64,000 nt of DNA from Taxillus chinensis (lineage: Eukaryota > Streptophyta > Magnoliopsida > Santalales > Loranthaceae): assembly GCA_023512835.1 (NCBI GenBank), contig CM042086.1, forward strand, positions 3,692,799 to 3,756,798, in the 5' to 3' direction. The translations under genes were made by a program, and so were the position numbers. Below, piece after piece: positions 44,175 to 53,849 of this stretch; position 1 is the first letter of the stretch, and every line of letters begins with the position of its first letter. The notes under the pieces are model-generated. The model saw only the letters and a program-made list of their open reading frames with translations. It ran no database searches and had not been told where the DNA came from.

Positions 44175-44396
44175 CGAACTGCTTGATTGACATCAGGGGT
44201 GTTTGATTGACATCAGGGGTGTTTGATACTTGTTTCTATATTTGTGTTTTGATTACATGAAACTTTATTAGAATTGGGATTTGAATCCTCATACTTACAT
44301 ATTCAAATCAGGGTTGGTATCATCCACCGAATAAAAAGATACAAAAAGAAGAAAGAAATTTAAGATTGGTCCAGGAAGGACAATCTGCTTCACAAC
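41593..44396. other. AT-rich intergenic DNA with repeat scraps
   Basis: Contains AT microsatellites (41,685-41,703; 43,973-43,986; 44,143-44,171), an arm related to the intron-5 hAT-like element (42,957-43,120), a GC-richer patch at 43,130-43,310 with no identified gene, a hAT-end-like patch near 43,590-43,680 and a 20-bp tandem doublet (TTGATTGACATCAGGGGTGT) at about 44,182-44,223. No gene seen. Confidence 0.5.
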
Positions 44397-44499
44397 CTAA
44401 ACAAATCTAACTCTACTGATTCTATGAACACAACAACAAAGGGAGGGGGGATCGGTGGATATTTGGGAGAGAGAATTGGAAGAGGAAATAAAAGAGGAC

Positions 44500-44847
44500 T
44501 CATCTATCCATCTGGTCCGGGACTTCAGGAGTCTCCATGATGCTGTCCAGAGAGGGTCTCCAGGGACCTTCAACTTTAACAATATTCACCCCCTCCTTTC
44601 CTAATTCCTCCAAAATATCCACCAAGTTCTTCTTTGTCCCTTTCACTTCTTTGTCATTCAGCCTAACCATCAGCCATTCCAGCTCCTCCTTGGTGAGGAC
44701 TACCTTTATTCTCACTTTTCCTCCTTCACTGCCAATGACTCCATCACTACCACTTCCCTTCACAGCCCCTTCTTGTAGCCCTTCCTCTGGCTTTCTATCG
44801 TTTTCAAATTGCCTCTTCTTCATGCCCCTATTTACACAATTTCCCAT
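44500..44847 (-). CDS. Small MGNC-type plant protein, 115 aa
   Basis: Single-exon frame starting MGNCVNRGMKKRQFENDRKP. Gly2 and Cys4 suggest N-terminal acylation (myristoyl/palmitoyl) and membrane association, although residue 6 is Asn rather than the preferred Ser/Thr. The middle (KVRIKVVLTKEELEWLMVRL, then LVDILEELGKEG) is an amphipathic helical domain, and the C-terminus has GPWRPSLDSIMETPEV. This layout (MGNxx start, RIKVVLTKxELxxLL core, WxPSLxSIxETPE tail) is that of a family of small uncharacterised plant proteins; no symbol is assigned. The in-frame upstream Met (44,874, MLGFGCEFE) would hide the MGNC motif, so it was not chosen. GC content and codon use stand out from the AT-rich flanks. 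Confidence 0.75.
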   Translation of the reverse strand: MGNCVNRGMKKRQFENDRKPEEGLQEGAVKGSGSDGVIGSEGGKVRIKVVLTKEELEWLMVRLNDKEVKGTKKNLVDILEELGKEGVNIVKVEGPWRPSLDSIMETPEVPDQMDR

Positions 44848-45010
44848 CTCAAACTCACATCCAAAACCCAACAAGAGAAAGTTCTGGCTCCTCTACCACT
44901 GGGCAAGAGCTACAACTATATGACAACCGTAAAAGTTGGTAATAAGTTTGGTGGTTGGAAAAGGCTTCAACCTCCTTGCATGTGCATCAGTGCAGGTTGG
45001 GGATGGTGGG

Positions 45011-45020
45011 TATTTATAGG
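45011..45020 (-). promoter_or_regulatory. TATA box of the MGNC gene
   Basis: CCTATAAATA on the minus strand, followed by CCCACCATCC, about 165 bp upstream of the start codon at 44,847. Confidence 0.65.
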
Positions 45021-45820
45021 ACTTGAATATCATTAATAATATGAAATTTTAGTATTAAGAATAAAATGGATGAAATTTTCCTCCACTTTCAAAGCTATTA
45101 GTTGGACTCTGATGTTACATGTCTCTATGAGTATGACGCCTTGTCCAAGCACAGAAAAGTAGTACTAAAACGTCCAATTGAACCACCATGGGTCCACGGT
45201 GTCTATGTCTACACGCTGGTAGCTCTTTGACTGCGTCATAGACCCTACCCTTGCAATGGTTGTTTCTTCTCTCCCCTAAAGAATTTCCTCTTTTATGATT
45301 TTATCATAATTTCAATAATTAATCGGGCCCAAACCAGTAAAGGTTCTACATTTGGGATCATGGTAATTTCCATCAAAATTCTTATATGAAAATATTTGTG
45401 AGCGTGGTTAGAAAATATTTCATGGTTATGTTCGGTTGCGCCCAAAGTAGATCCAACAATCAAGGCCACGTTGGCCGTCCATAGATGGATAAAGAATCCT
45501 ATATTTAATATTAAAAACCATGATAAATGTATTTGAATTGATCTGTGCTCCACCCAAATGCACGGATAGGTGTTCATATCCTTTTGTTTTTATAATAAAA
45601 ATAAAAATATTTTAACCAACACACATGTTCTCAGCTGCTTTGCTGTTATGATGGATCCTTTAAAGCTTTGCAGGATTGAAGTGAAATAGACATAGATCAC
45701 GGGTTTGAGCCTTCCCTATAACAAGAGAGCAGAGGGATGACACTTATCAGTTATCACAAACACCGTCATCGCACACTCACGTTCGCCGGCGAGACGCGAT
45801 CCTATTCCGCCACATGCTTC

Positions 45821-45875
45821 TGGCGTACGTGGCGATAGACCTTGGGTACGTCTATAAGAGATGACCCCACGTAAC
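45821..45875 (+). promoter_or_regulatory. ABRE plus TATA, putative plus-strand promoter
   Basis: TACGTGGCG at 45,826-45,834 is an ABRE-type ACGT element, and TCTATAAGAG at 45,851-45,860 a TATA-like box about 20 bp later. A transcript from here would run into the tandem repeat at 46,057. No convincing protein is encoded, so the role is uncertain. Confidence 0.35.
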
Positions 45876-46056
45876 TTATTCTTTGTTGACATTCCAGCAG
45901 AACAGTTTGGCTTCTGGCAAGAGATCATAGGATTCATTCTTTTCATTTTTACATTGTTGGTATTGCTTGATTATGCTTGATAGACATGGAAATAAACCTT
46001 AAATTCATGAAATTTGAATGGAAACCTAAGGTTTGGGGCAAAGAATTCGCTCCAAT

Positions 46057-46647
46057 AGTTCAGACTCCCTCCAGGACAGCAACAAACAAACACACGAAGC
46101 CGGGGAGTACAAGGTGCCAGTCAGAGTTCTCACCTGTGCGTGAAGGCGTCTCCTTTGCCGCAGTGGTCGCGCAAGGACACCTCGGCCACCAATGTCTCGT
46201 CCCTGTGTGCCATTCTTTCAGTGTGGCTTTAACCAAATCAAATCAAACCAACCATTCTGTCGGTGTGGGCTATATGAACAAAGAATCACCAATAATCTTG
46301 CCAGACTGTGGTCTGTGGTCAGTGTCCTGCCATGCCTGTGTAAGTTCAGACTCCCTCCAAGACAGCAACAAACAAACACACGAAGCCAGAGTGGTACAAG
46401 GTGCCAGTCAGAGTTTTCACCTGTGCGTGCGTGAAGGCGTCTCCTTTGCCGCAGTGGTCGCACAAGGACCACCTCGGCCACCAATGTCTCGTCCCTATGT
46501 GCCATTCTGTCAGTGTGGCTTTAACCAAATCAAATCAAATCAAACCAACCAGGCAACCACTCTGTCAGTGTGGGCTATATGAACAAAGAATCACCAATAA
46601 TCTTGCCAGACTGTGGTCTGTGGTCAGTGTCCTGCCATGTCTGTGTA
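46057..46647 (+). repeat. Two tandem copies of a ~290-bp unit
   Basis: AGTTCAGACTCCCTCCARGA begins at 46,057 and again at 46,343. The copies (286 and 305 bp) are over 90% alike by eye; the second has small insertions (GTGC near 46,428 and CAAATC/CAGGCAAC near 46,525-46,557). Each contains GTCAGTGTGG twice. An open frame (45,977-46,582) crosses the junction, but the frame differs between copies. Confidence 0.85.
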
Positions 46648-48079
46648 CGTTTGTCGCACATAGGAAGAAAAAAACGAAAAAAGTGGTGCAGTCCCTAAAA
46701 TATTATAATTAGTCTACAAATGGGTCTATACAACTAGCTCTTTTTTTAATAGTAAATTTGGGCCGACTGTAATTCTTTAAAGTAAATGCAGTCCCAAGGT
46801 TTTCCTTTTTTTTCTCCGTAATGTTTGTTTATCTATTTGTTTAAAAAGGAATTATTTATTGTTTGATTAGCAATCACTTTTAATTAAATTTAAATAGTTT
46901 TTCTTTAAATATTTTTATATTCCCTTGATATATTTGTTTCTATAATTAGAAGTTATTTTAATAATTAGATTCTATTTCAATACTTAGATTGAAATAATTA
47001 TTGAATATTTTAGCTTTTATTAGTATTTAGACTTTTAAAATTAGAATTAGAATTTTGCTCACTTTGATAAATTAAATTAGGATTTTCTAGAAATTAGAAC
47101 ATACTTAGATTTAATAAGGGAAAAAAACCAACAATTTTTTTTTAAAATTAATTTAAAACATTTAAGAACTTAAAATTTAATAACAGAAAAACCAGCAAGA
47201 ACCTGGCTTGTGTAACGATGACTCGAGGACCCATTTAATCCTGCAGAATCAAGAACCAGCAACGAGCTTGTTGCAGCTAGCTCAAACCTAGACATGTGTT
47301 GACGTTGTTGCATCAAAAGCTGCAATAGCTGGGGGTTTTCGGCACCTGCTGCGGTTGCTATTCAACCTTGTTGTGACTTCATCTCTACTGTACCATAGCA
47401 CCGCATCATACTCTAGTTTCTGTGATTTGTCCAAAGCCACAAACCCAGAAACTGGCCGTTTTTGCACTAAAAATGCCCCAAAAAATACCAAAACTAAAAA
47501 TACAATTTTTATGGCTAGTTTAGACATAAAAATGTCAACCGATTTTCCCAAAACTATCAATTACACAAATCATCAGTTGTAATAAATAAGATCCCTAATC
47601 TCAAATTCAATTGTTTCTAATCAAATTTCAGCCCCAAACAATTAAGTCCAGCCTAAATAAAGCATATAATCCTAACTCTTATGATTAAAAAACAACAAAA
47701 TTCAAATTTGTATTCGTTCCACAAGGCAACACAAAGGAGACATTAGAAACAATAAGAACGCAACTCTAGGTTCTCCAAGGATAAAGAAGGCTGTCCCAGA
47801 ATGATTCCAGTGAATCCCTTGACTAACCCTTCTTTCCTCCACCTTTTCCCTTCTTTTTTTTCCTCCCATAACCATACTCGAAAACTCAAGAAGCTAAGGT
47901 CTATCTTTTTTTTTTAATATATAATTTCTTTTCTTTAATGATTGCAATAAATCTAAAATAAGTTATTGGGAATTTAAACTTTAAATCGGATTATTATTTG
48001 AAACGCACAATATTACCCATCTAGGCTCGCTTTAGAACAACACAACAGCCAGCAACCCAAGTACCCCACCCTCAAAACC
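46648..48079. other. AT-rich intergenic DNA; one unassigned minus ORF
   Basis: A minus-strand frame at 47,288-47,560 (90 codons) has a hydrophobic stretch (AIKIVFLVLVFFGAFLV) but no recognised family or promoter; I do not call it a gene. The rest is AT-rich, with an AAT microsatellite near 48,082. Confidence 0.4.
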
Positions 48080-50195
48080 AATAATAATAATAATAATACT
48101 TTTTTTATATGTGACATAAAAAGACAAATTGGTAAAAATTTTGAACTTTGACCTTTAGAAAAGTATCAACCTAATTACAGAATCTTTGAAAGTTTCAAGA
48201 TTGTGTTTGTAAGGAAGCCTCAGTCTGCTATGGAAAACTTTGGATCACTATCTGGCTCTTTACAACACTTGGCTACAGGATGGTATACAACACTTGACTC
48301 GGGATCAACGGTCCTGATTTTTCTATCGACTCTTGATCTGGACAGAAGCAGCAAATAGTTTTCCACACGGCTTACCAAGTGGGTCAAGTTTATTTTGGTT
48401 GCCCCAAAAGTAGGAACAGAGAGACTTTGAATTTATTGAAAAAGATAGATGAAATCAAGTATACGAAATAAAACCTGGTCATGGTCCCGTGAGCATCACT
48501 GTCTGTCCCACCACCGATCTGAGAAAGCAACATGATCGGATAAAATTTTAAGCTTGGGTTTCGCCTGTCTTGTGTTTTGATTCCATTCGTTAGTTGTCGG
48601 GGTCAAGAAAGAGTCTCACAAGGAAAACAGAGATGGCTCTATGCCTCTTATCTCTGTCATCAAGCAAGGTATCAATGTACCGTATAGAATGCGCGCCATT
48701 GACTACTCCTTTCTTATCTTTGTCTTTCTCCAAAGTCCCAACACATATGCCTCCTCCCCATTTCCCAGCAGCTCAAAATACTAAGCAGTTAAATTATGTC
48801 AATTTTGGCTAAATAAACAAATAAAAAAGTATGTTCACAGGTATAAATAATTTGCACAAAAATACTCACTCTATTAATCAAACAGCAATGAAAGTATTCC
48901 TGATTTACCTACACAATACATGTAGCATTACTCAAAAAAATATAAAATAATAGATTGAATTGTTAGGTTTTACGTGTAACGCATTAAATAAGACTGTCAT
49001 GTTACATTGTCCAATTAAATTGATTTTTTGAGATTTTGGATATTTTGAACTTAAATACATCTACGGGTATCTATGTGCAGAGATAAGTTTATAATTTATA
49101 TTAATCAATGAATTTAATTAAAAATATAAAAAGATTTATTAAATAATTAATTTTTATATACACGATCATTGTCACCAAATTATGCATGTACGGTCTCCTT
49201 TGCATCCTATCGAGGGAGAGAGGATGATAAATTCTTTTGATTGAAAATCTCCAAAGATAGAGTACTCATGTATCAGGAATTCAGGATCATCTGTTTAATA
49301 TGGTTGAATGAAGTACGCTTCTATTTAAATTATTCTCAATGATTTGGCATGAATATTAATTTTTTTATGATAATTTTCATCCAGGATATATTTTATTCCA
49401 ACAAATGGTATCATGGCCTCTTATTGAGATGGATTCTATATTTGGTTGAATTTAGATGATCCTTAATTATTTGGTTATATGGACTAATCTCATTTTGAGA
49501 AATTTATTTTGTCACATGTATATGTTGGGGTGTAAACCGGGTTTGAGCTTGCGGGCTTGGAGCGGATTGGGCCGACTAAGCGTAAGTTTATTTAAAATGC
49601 AGGACTAAATGGGTTGGCCTGTTTAAGCCCACCTCATTTAGGCCCGCCCAATGCGGACTTGGGCTGGCTCGCTTTTTTTTTTCTATTTTCACTTAAAATA
49701 CATTAAAATTTTAATACATATATTATATTATGAAACTTTAATTGAGTAATTAAATTTCATATTTTATGCAAATAATATGGTTTTTAAAAATATATAAAAA
49801 GACTTGTTGATATATATTTGATTATATATAATATATTAAAGTTATTTAAATTTATATATGTGAATATTAGAATATTGACCTACACGTCACTTGGTATATG
49901 AGCAATTATAAAATAAAAATAAAATTAGTATTGATTCGATTTAATTATATTAGTTGACTTTAAATTAAATAACAAAATAACAAAAATCATTGAACAATCC
50001 ATAAGTCTGCACGGATCTAGCCGGATCGAGTCTTGTCCAACTTGTTTAAAATGCGCCCATTAAGCCCACTCCAGCGGGCTGGGCCGAACTAGCAGGTTTG
50101 TTTTACACCCCTATGTATATGTTCATACAAATTGCTTTCAGGCTATTATATTAGGGTGGAATCGGTTGATGGGTTATCATTTACCCATTGTTTGG
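48080..50195 (+). repeat. Segmental duplication, copy 1
   Basis: Colinear, same-orientation match to 57,860-60,290. Landmarks shared: GTGACATAAAAAGACA, GAAAGTTTCAAGATTG, CTCTTGATCTGGACAGAAGC, GAATGCGCGCCATTGACTAC, CCAATTAAATTGA, GGTTGAATTTAGATGATCC. Divergence looks roughly 10-15%. This copy has a hAT MITE (49,525-50,113) that copy 2 lacks. The short plus frame at 48,594-48,812 corresponds to 58,502-58,762, but the frames diverge, so it is probably not coding. Confidence 0.85.
49525..50113. mobile_element. hAT MITE, 589 bp, perfect 8-bp TSD
   Basis: Ends TTGGGGTGTAAA (left) and TAGGGGTGTAAA (right, reversed). The TSD TGTATATG lies at 49,517-49,524 and 50,114-50,121. The interior has GC-rich arms (GCGGGCTTGG; CCAGCGGGCTGGGCC) and an AT-rich core, no ORF. 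The unoccupied site is seen in the duplicate near 60,205-60,220. Confidence 0.9.
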
Positions 50196-50603
50196 TTGAT
50201 GGTAAAAAATAGGTTGAAAAATTTGATATGGAAAAAGGGTGAAAAGAAAAGATGTGGAAAAAAATATTATTTAGTTGGAATAGAAAAGATAGAGAAATTG
50301 GGTAGAATTAATTGAAATAAAAATAAAAATTTTAAAAACAATAAGAAATATATGAATTACCAATATTATCCATTACCCTAACCATTTCGTTCGTGTATTC
50401 AAATACACAATATACTCAATTTTCCAGCTTAAATTTAATAATCATAATTATGATTAATCAAAACCAGTTTTCCAGCTCATTCACAACCACACCCGCTTTG
50501 CCAATCCAAAGTCATCGAGGTGGAGGAGCAAGTTGACGGCCTGGTGCATAATGGCGGCCTAGCGCACAACAGCCTGGCACACTTGGCGCACGACGACGAT
50601 GAC

Positions 50604-50800
50604 TGTAACAACCCAAGTCCCATGTAGCACGATATTATCCAATTCAGGGCCCAAGCCCAATCCTCGGTTTTATTCTTAGCAGTGCTACACAGGCACCCCA
50701 AAAGGCCTCGTGTCAGGAGAGGTCTTCATGCCCTCTCAAGAGGCATGCTTCGTTCTCTTCTCCAGCCGATGTGGGACTTACAAAGTCCTTAAATTTCACA
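50604..50800 (-). repeat. TRIM LTR 1
   Basis: Begins TGTAACAACCC and ends TTTCACA on the plus strand. Adjoins the polypurine side of the 75-bp internal region, so it is the 3' LTR in the element's orientation. Confidence 0.8.
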
Positions 50801-50875
50801 ATCCACCCCCCTTAGGAGGCCCACGTCCCCGTGGGACTATGACACACCGATTCAGTTCCCAACTCTAATACCATC

Positions 50876-51072
50876 TGTAACAACCCAAGTCTCCCGTAGC
50901 ACGATATTGTCCGATTCATGGCCTAAGCCCAATCCCCAGTTTTGTTCTTGGCAGTGCCATACAGGCACCCCAAAAGGCCTCGTGCCAATAGAGGTTTCCA
51001 TGCCCTCTTAAGAGGCACACTTCGTTCTCCTCCCCAGCCGATGTGAGACTTACAAAATCCTCGGACTCCACA
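50876..51072 (-). repeat. TRIM LTR 2
   Basis: Begins TGTAACAACCC and ends CTCCACA on the plus strand. Adjoins the primer-binding site, so it is a 5' LTR. Confidence 0.8.
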
Positions 51073-51078
51073 ATAATC

Positions 51079-51275
51079 TGTAACAGCCAAAGTCTCCCGT
51101 AGCACGATATTGTCCGGTTCAGGGCCCAAGACCAATCCCTGGTTTTGTTCTTAGTAGTACCACACATGCACCCCAAAAGGCCTCGTGCCAATAAAGGTCT
51201 CCACGTCGTCTTAAGAGGCACGTTTCGTTCTCTTCTCCAGCCGATGTGGGACTTGCAAAGTCCTTAGACTCTACA
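51079..51275 (-). repeat. TRIM LTR 3
   Basis: Begins TGTAACAGCC and ends CTCTACA on the plus strand. Tandem to LTR 2 with a 6-bp spacer, suggesting recombination between TRIM copies. Confidence 0.8.
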
Positions 51276-51840
51276 AAAAAAATTATTATTATTATTGTAT
51301 GTTAGGTTTTAAGTATATATGCTAATTATACAAGTATATTAAGTAACAATTATCTAACATAATGATTATACCATTATTATGGTTAGAATGAGGTTTTAAG
51401 TTCGAGTCCGATTTTTTGCCCCGCCCCCATCCCGTACTCCTAATTATTCAAAAACTTTATGCCCTAAATGGTGCGAGTCTCACAGTTACAAGTCAAATAG
51501 ACATCCTTAATGGGGTCACACCTCATTCCACCAAATCCTCCACAATCACATCACGTCTCACACCATATCAACCGTTCAAACACATAAAGGCCAAAAGTGG
51601 CATAATTATCAACAATCATTCACATTACCATTTAACCACATCATTAGTATCACCATATATCATTATAGACGAAATCATCAAAAATATCAACTTATCGTAG
51701 ATTATCATAAAAGAGTTTAAGCATGCATACACTAGTAATAACATCTATCATAACCAACTATAATCAAAGCCATAATCAGTAATTTGTGTCCACAACATCC
51801 TTCTAGATCAATACAATCATTAAACAATCCCATTATGGTT
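51276..51840. other. Intergenic DNA, no gene seen
   Basis: AT-rich with an ATT microsatellite near 51,283. The plus frame at 51,416-51,700 has no recognised domain. Confidence 0.45.
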
Positions 51841-51845
51841 TTCCG

Positions 51846-52076
51846 TGTTGGCGTACGTTATGTGTGAGTTGGCAGGATCGGATCACGCCATTATGGGTGA
51901 TTGATTGTGTAATCTTTTATTTTTGGGTATTAGTGTAATTAGGGAAATTACTTCCAAGGATAGAACTTACTTAGAATAGTGTCTTCCTGCACCTATATGT
52001 ACATGTACCGGAAGTTGTAATAGATATATAGAAAATAAAAATAAAAATACAGGACGTTGGCCTGTACGTTTCTACA
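51846..52076 (+). repeat. Copia 5' LTR
   Basis: TGTTGGCGTACG...GTTTCTACA, 231 bp, with a TATATAGAAAATAAAA stretch in its 3' half. Differs from the 3' LTR at about four positions. Confidence 0.95.
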
Positions 52077-52127
52077 TGGTATCAGAGCAGGTCTTGTCGT
52101 GATCTGCCCAGCTACATCCCGCTAGCC

Positions 52128-53849
52128 ATGGCTACCTCCACCGACCTCGTGGAGCTGACGAACAAAGTGGATGCCGTCCTCAATAGGTCGCAGACGGCGT
52201 CTATGGTGCCGGTTGAACCTCCAATGGCCCCGATTGGGATCAAACTGGATGGGTTCAACTACGCACTTTGGTCCCAAGTTGTCGAGATGTATATCTCGGG
52301 CAAAGACAAGTTGGGATATATCAATGGAGACTTCACCCAGCCTCCAGTCGACTCCGGGTATAGGAAGTGGCGGACAGAGAATGCCATTGTCAAGGGATGG
52401 CTGATCAATTCTATGGAAACCACTCTTATACCCACGTTTATACGCTTCCCAACCGCGAAGCAGGTGTGGGATTGTGTAGCTACGACGTACTTTGATGGAA
52501 CAGATACGTCTCAAGTATATGATCTACGACATCGGGTGACACGCATGAGACAAGATGGTGGCTCCCTCGAACAATATTATAATGCATTGCAAGGGTTATG
52601 GCGTGAAATTGACTTCCGCCGCCCTAACCCAATGGAATGCTCGGGGGATATCCAGCGTTATAATGTGATTATTCAAGAGGATCGTGTTTATACCTTCCTT
52701 GATGGCTTGGATGACAGACTTGATAAGATGAGAGGCGATGTGTTGCAGCTCAAACCGTTCCCTACGGTTGAGCAAGCGTATGCACTTGTACGGCGGGAGG
52801 ATACTCGACAAACGGTCATGTCCGGGAAGTTGGAGAGCACCACCGGGGCTGCGATGGTGTCCCATGGCACCCGTGCAGATGGTGCGCAACCGGCCACGAG
52901 ACCCACAATGTTGTCACTTGGACATGGCAGAACACCCAAGACGAAGGGACCACCCGCAAATGTGAAGTGCACCCACTGTGGCAACAATAGGCACACACGA
53001 GACACCTGCTTCAAATTGCATGGCTACCCGGATTGGTGGTATGATCTCCAATCTCGAAATAAACGTGCGGCGGGTGACCACGTTGGACAGGCAGCCCTGG
53101 CACGAGGAGAACAGGACGTCAAGACATCTACGACATCTCACGAGGCCGCATCGCCCGCCCCTCACGACCCGGCGCTGGCCTTCGTCGCTCAAGGGGCCAC
53201 TACACAAAACCCAGGTAATGGGGAACTTACCTCGCAGGTCTTCAGGTCGTGCGGTGAGTGGATAGTAAACTCCGGGGCTACCGACCACATGACATTTGAT
53301 GCGAGGGATTTATCCCACCTTACTCGACCCGCAGACGAACGTATGTGGCCAATGCTAATGGCATCACATATCCCGTTACAGGGCAGGCTCGTGGCCCTAT
53401 CTCCATCCTTAACCTTAACTCATACGCTACTTGTGCCCTCCTTATCCAAGAAATTATTGTCTGTTAGTCAATTGACGACAGAATTGAATTGTGTTGTACT
53501 GATGTATCCTACCTCTTGTGTATTTCAGGATATTCGCACCAAGAAGATCATTGGGCGTGGTACTAAAAGGGGGGATCTTTACTATGTGGATGCTCGTCGC
53601 CTGGGTCAGACATACCACATGGAACATCTACCGAATAAGGACCAACAACTCTGGCTCCTGGCATCGCCGTTTAGGCCATGTCTCTCGTTGGCTACCTGCG
53701 TCATTTATTTTCAGATTTGTTTTCATCTCGCTCAACTTCCAGTCTTTCACTGTTCTACATGTATTTTGGCGAAGAGCCATCGGGTTTCTTACCCACGGAA
53801 TCAGAATAAAACCGTTGTTCCTTTTCAATTAATACATACTGATGTCTGA
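52128..53849 (+). CDS. Copia gag and protease (defective)
   Basis: Open frame of 573 codons from the first ATG after the primer-binding site. Residues 30-240 form the UBN2-type gag (LDGFNYALWSQVVEMYISGK; YFDGTDTSQVYDLRHRVTRM; FLDGLDDRLDKMRGDVLQLK). The zinc knuckle is CTHCGNNRHTRDTC (C-x2-C-x4-H-x4-C), followed by FKLHGYPDWW. The protease site reads WIVNSGATDHM: the catalytic Asp of the usual DSGA triad is Asn. After that the frame is displaced across the GAG-pre-integrase motif (WHRRLGHVS lies in another frame near 53,665) and returns at CSTCILAKSHRVSYP. It ends at a TGA where integrase HTDVWGPS has lost its Trp codon. Integrase to RNase H continue downstream as separate broken frames. Confidence 0.85.
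   Translation: MATSTDLVELTNKVDAVLNRSQTASMVPVEPPMAPIGIKLDGFNYALWSQVVEMYISGKDKLGYINGDFTQPPVDSGYRKWRTENAIVKGWLINSMETTLIPTFIRFPTAKQVWDCVATTYFDGTDTSQVYDLRHRVTRMRQDGGSLEQYYNALQGLWREIDFRRPNPMECSGDIQRYNVIIQEDRVYTFLDGLDDRLDKMRGDVLQLKPFPTVEQAYALVRREDTRQTVMSGKLESTTGAAMVSHGTRADGAQPATRPTMLSLGHGRTPKTKGPPANVKCTHCGNNRHTRDTCFKLHGYPDWWYDLQSRNKRAAGDHVGQAALARGEQDVKTSTTSHEAASPAPHDPALAFVAQGATTQNPGNGELTSQVFRSCGEWIVNSGATDHMTFDARDLSHLTRPADERMWPMLMASHIPLQGRLVALSPSLTLTHTLLVPSLSKKLLSVSQLTTELNCVVLMYPTSCVFQDIRTKKIIGRGTKRGDLYYVDARRLGQTYHMEHLPNKDQQLWLLASPFRPCLSLATCVIYFQICFHLAQLPVFHCSTCILAKSHRVSYPRNQNKTVVPFQLIHTDV

Larger units (their letters stand above)
50604..51275 (-). mobile_element. TRIM retrotransposon with three LTRs
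   Basis: Three 197-bp LTRs: 50,604-50,800, 50,876-51,072 and 51,079-51,275. A 75-bp internal region (50,801-50,875) holds, on the minus strand, ATGGTATTAGAGTT (tRNA-Met-type primer-binding site) just after the LTR end and a GGGGGGTGGAT polypurine tract just before the next LTR. Between LTRs 2 and 3 are only 6 bp. Terminal-repeat retrotransposons in miniature encode nothing and are moved in trans. The LTR wording (GATGTGGGACTTxCAAAGTC; GGCCTCGTGCCAATA) is a common plant TRIM type. Confidence 0.8.

Noticed and set aside
45977..46582. 201-aa plus-strand ORF across the tandem repeat
   Set aside because: The two repeat units are read in different frames, so the protein is not conserved between nearly identical copies.
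47288..47560. 90-aa minus ORF with a hydrophobic stretch
   Set aside because: No known family, no promoter or splice context, and flanks are low-complexity AT DNA. Kept only as unassigned.
48594..48812. Plus ORF duplicated at 58,502-58,762
   Set aside because: The duplicates do not keep the same start or frame despite high DNA similarity, which argues against coding.
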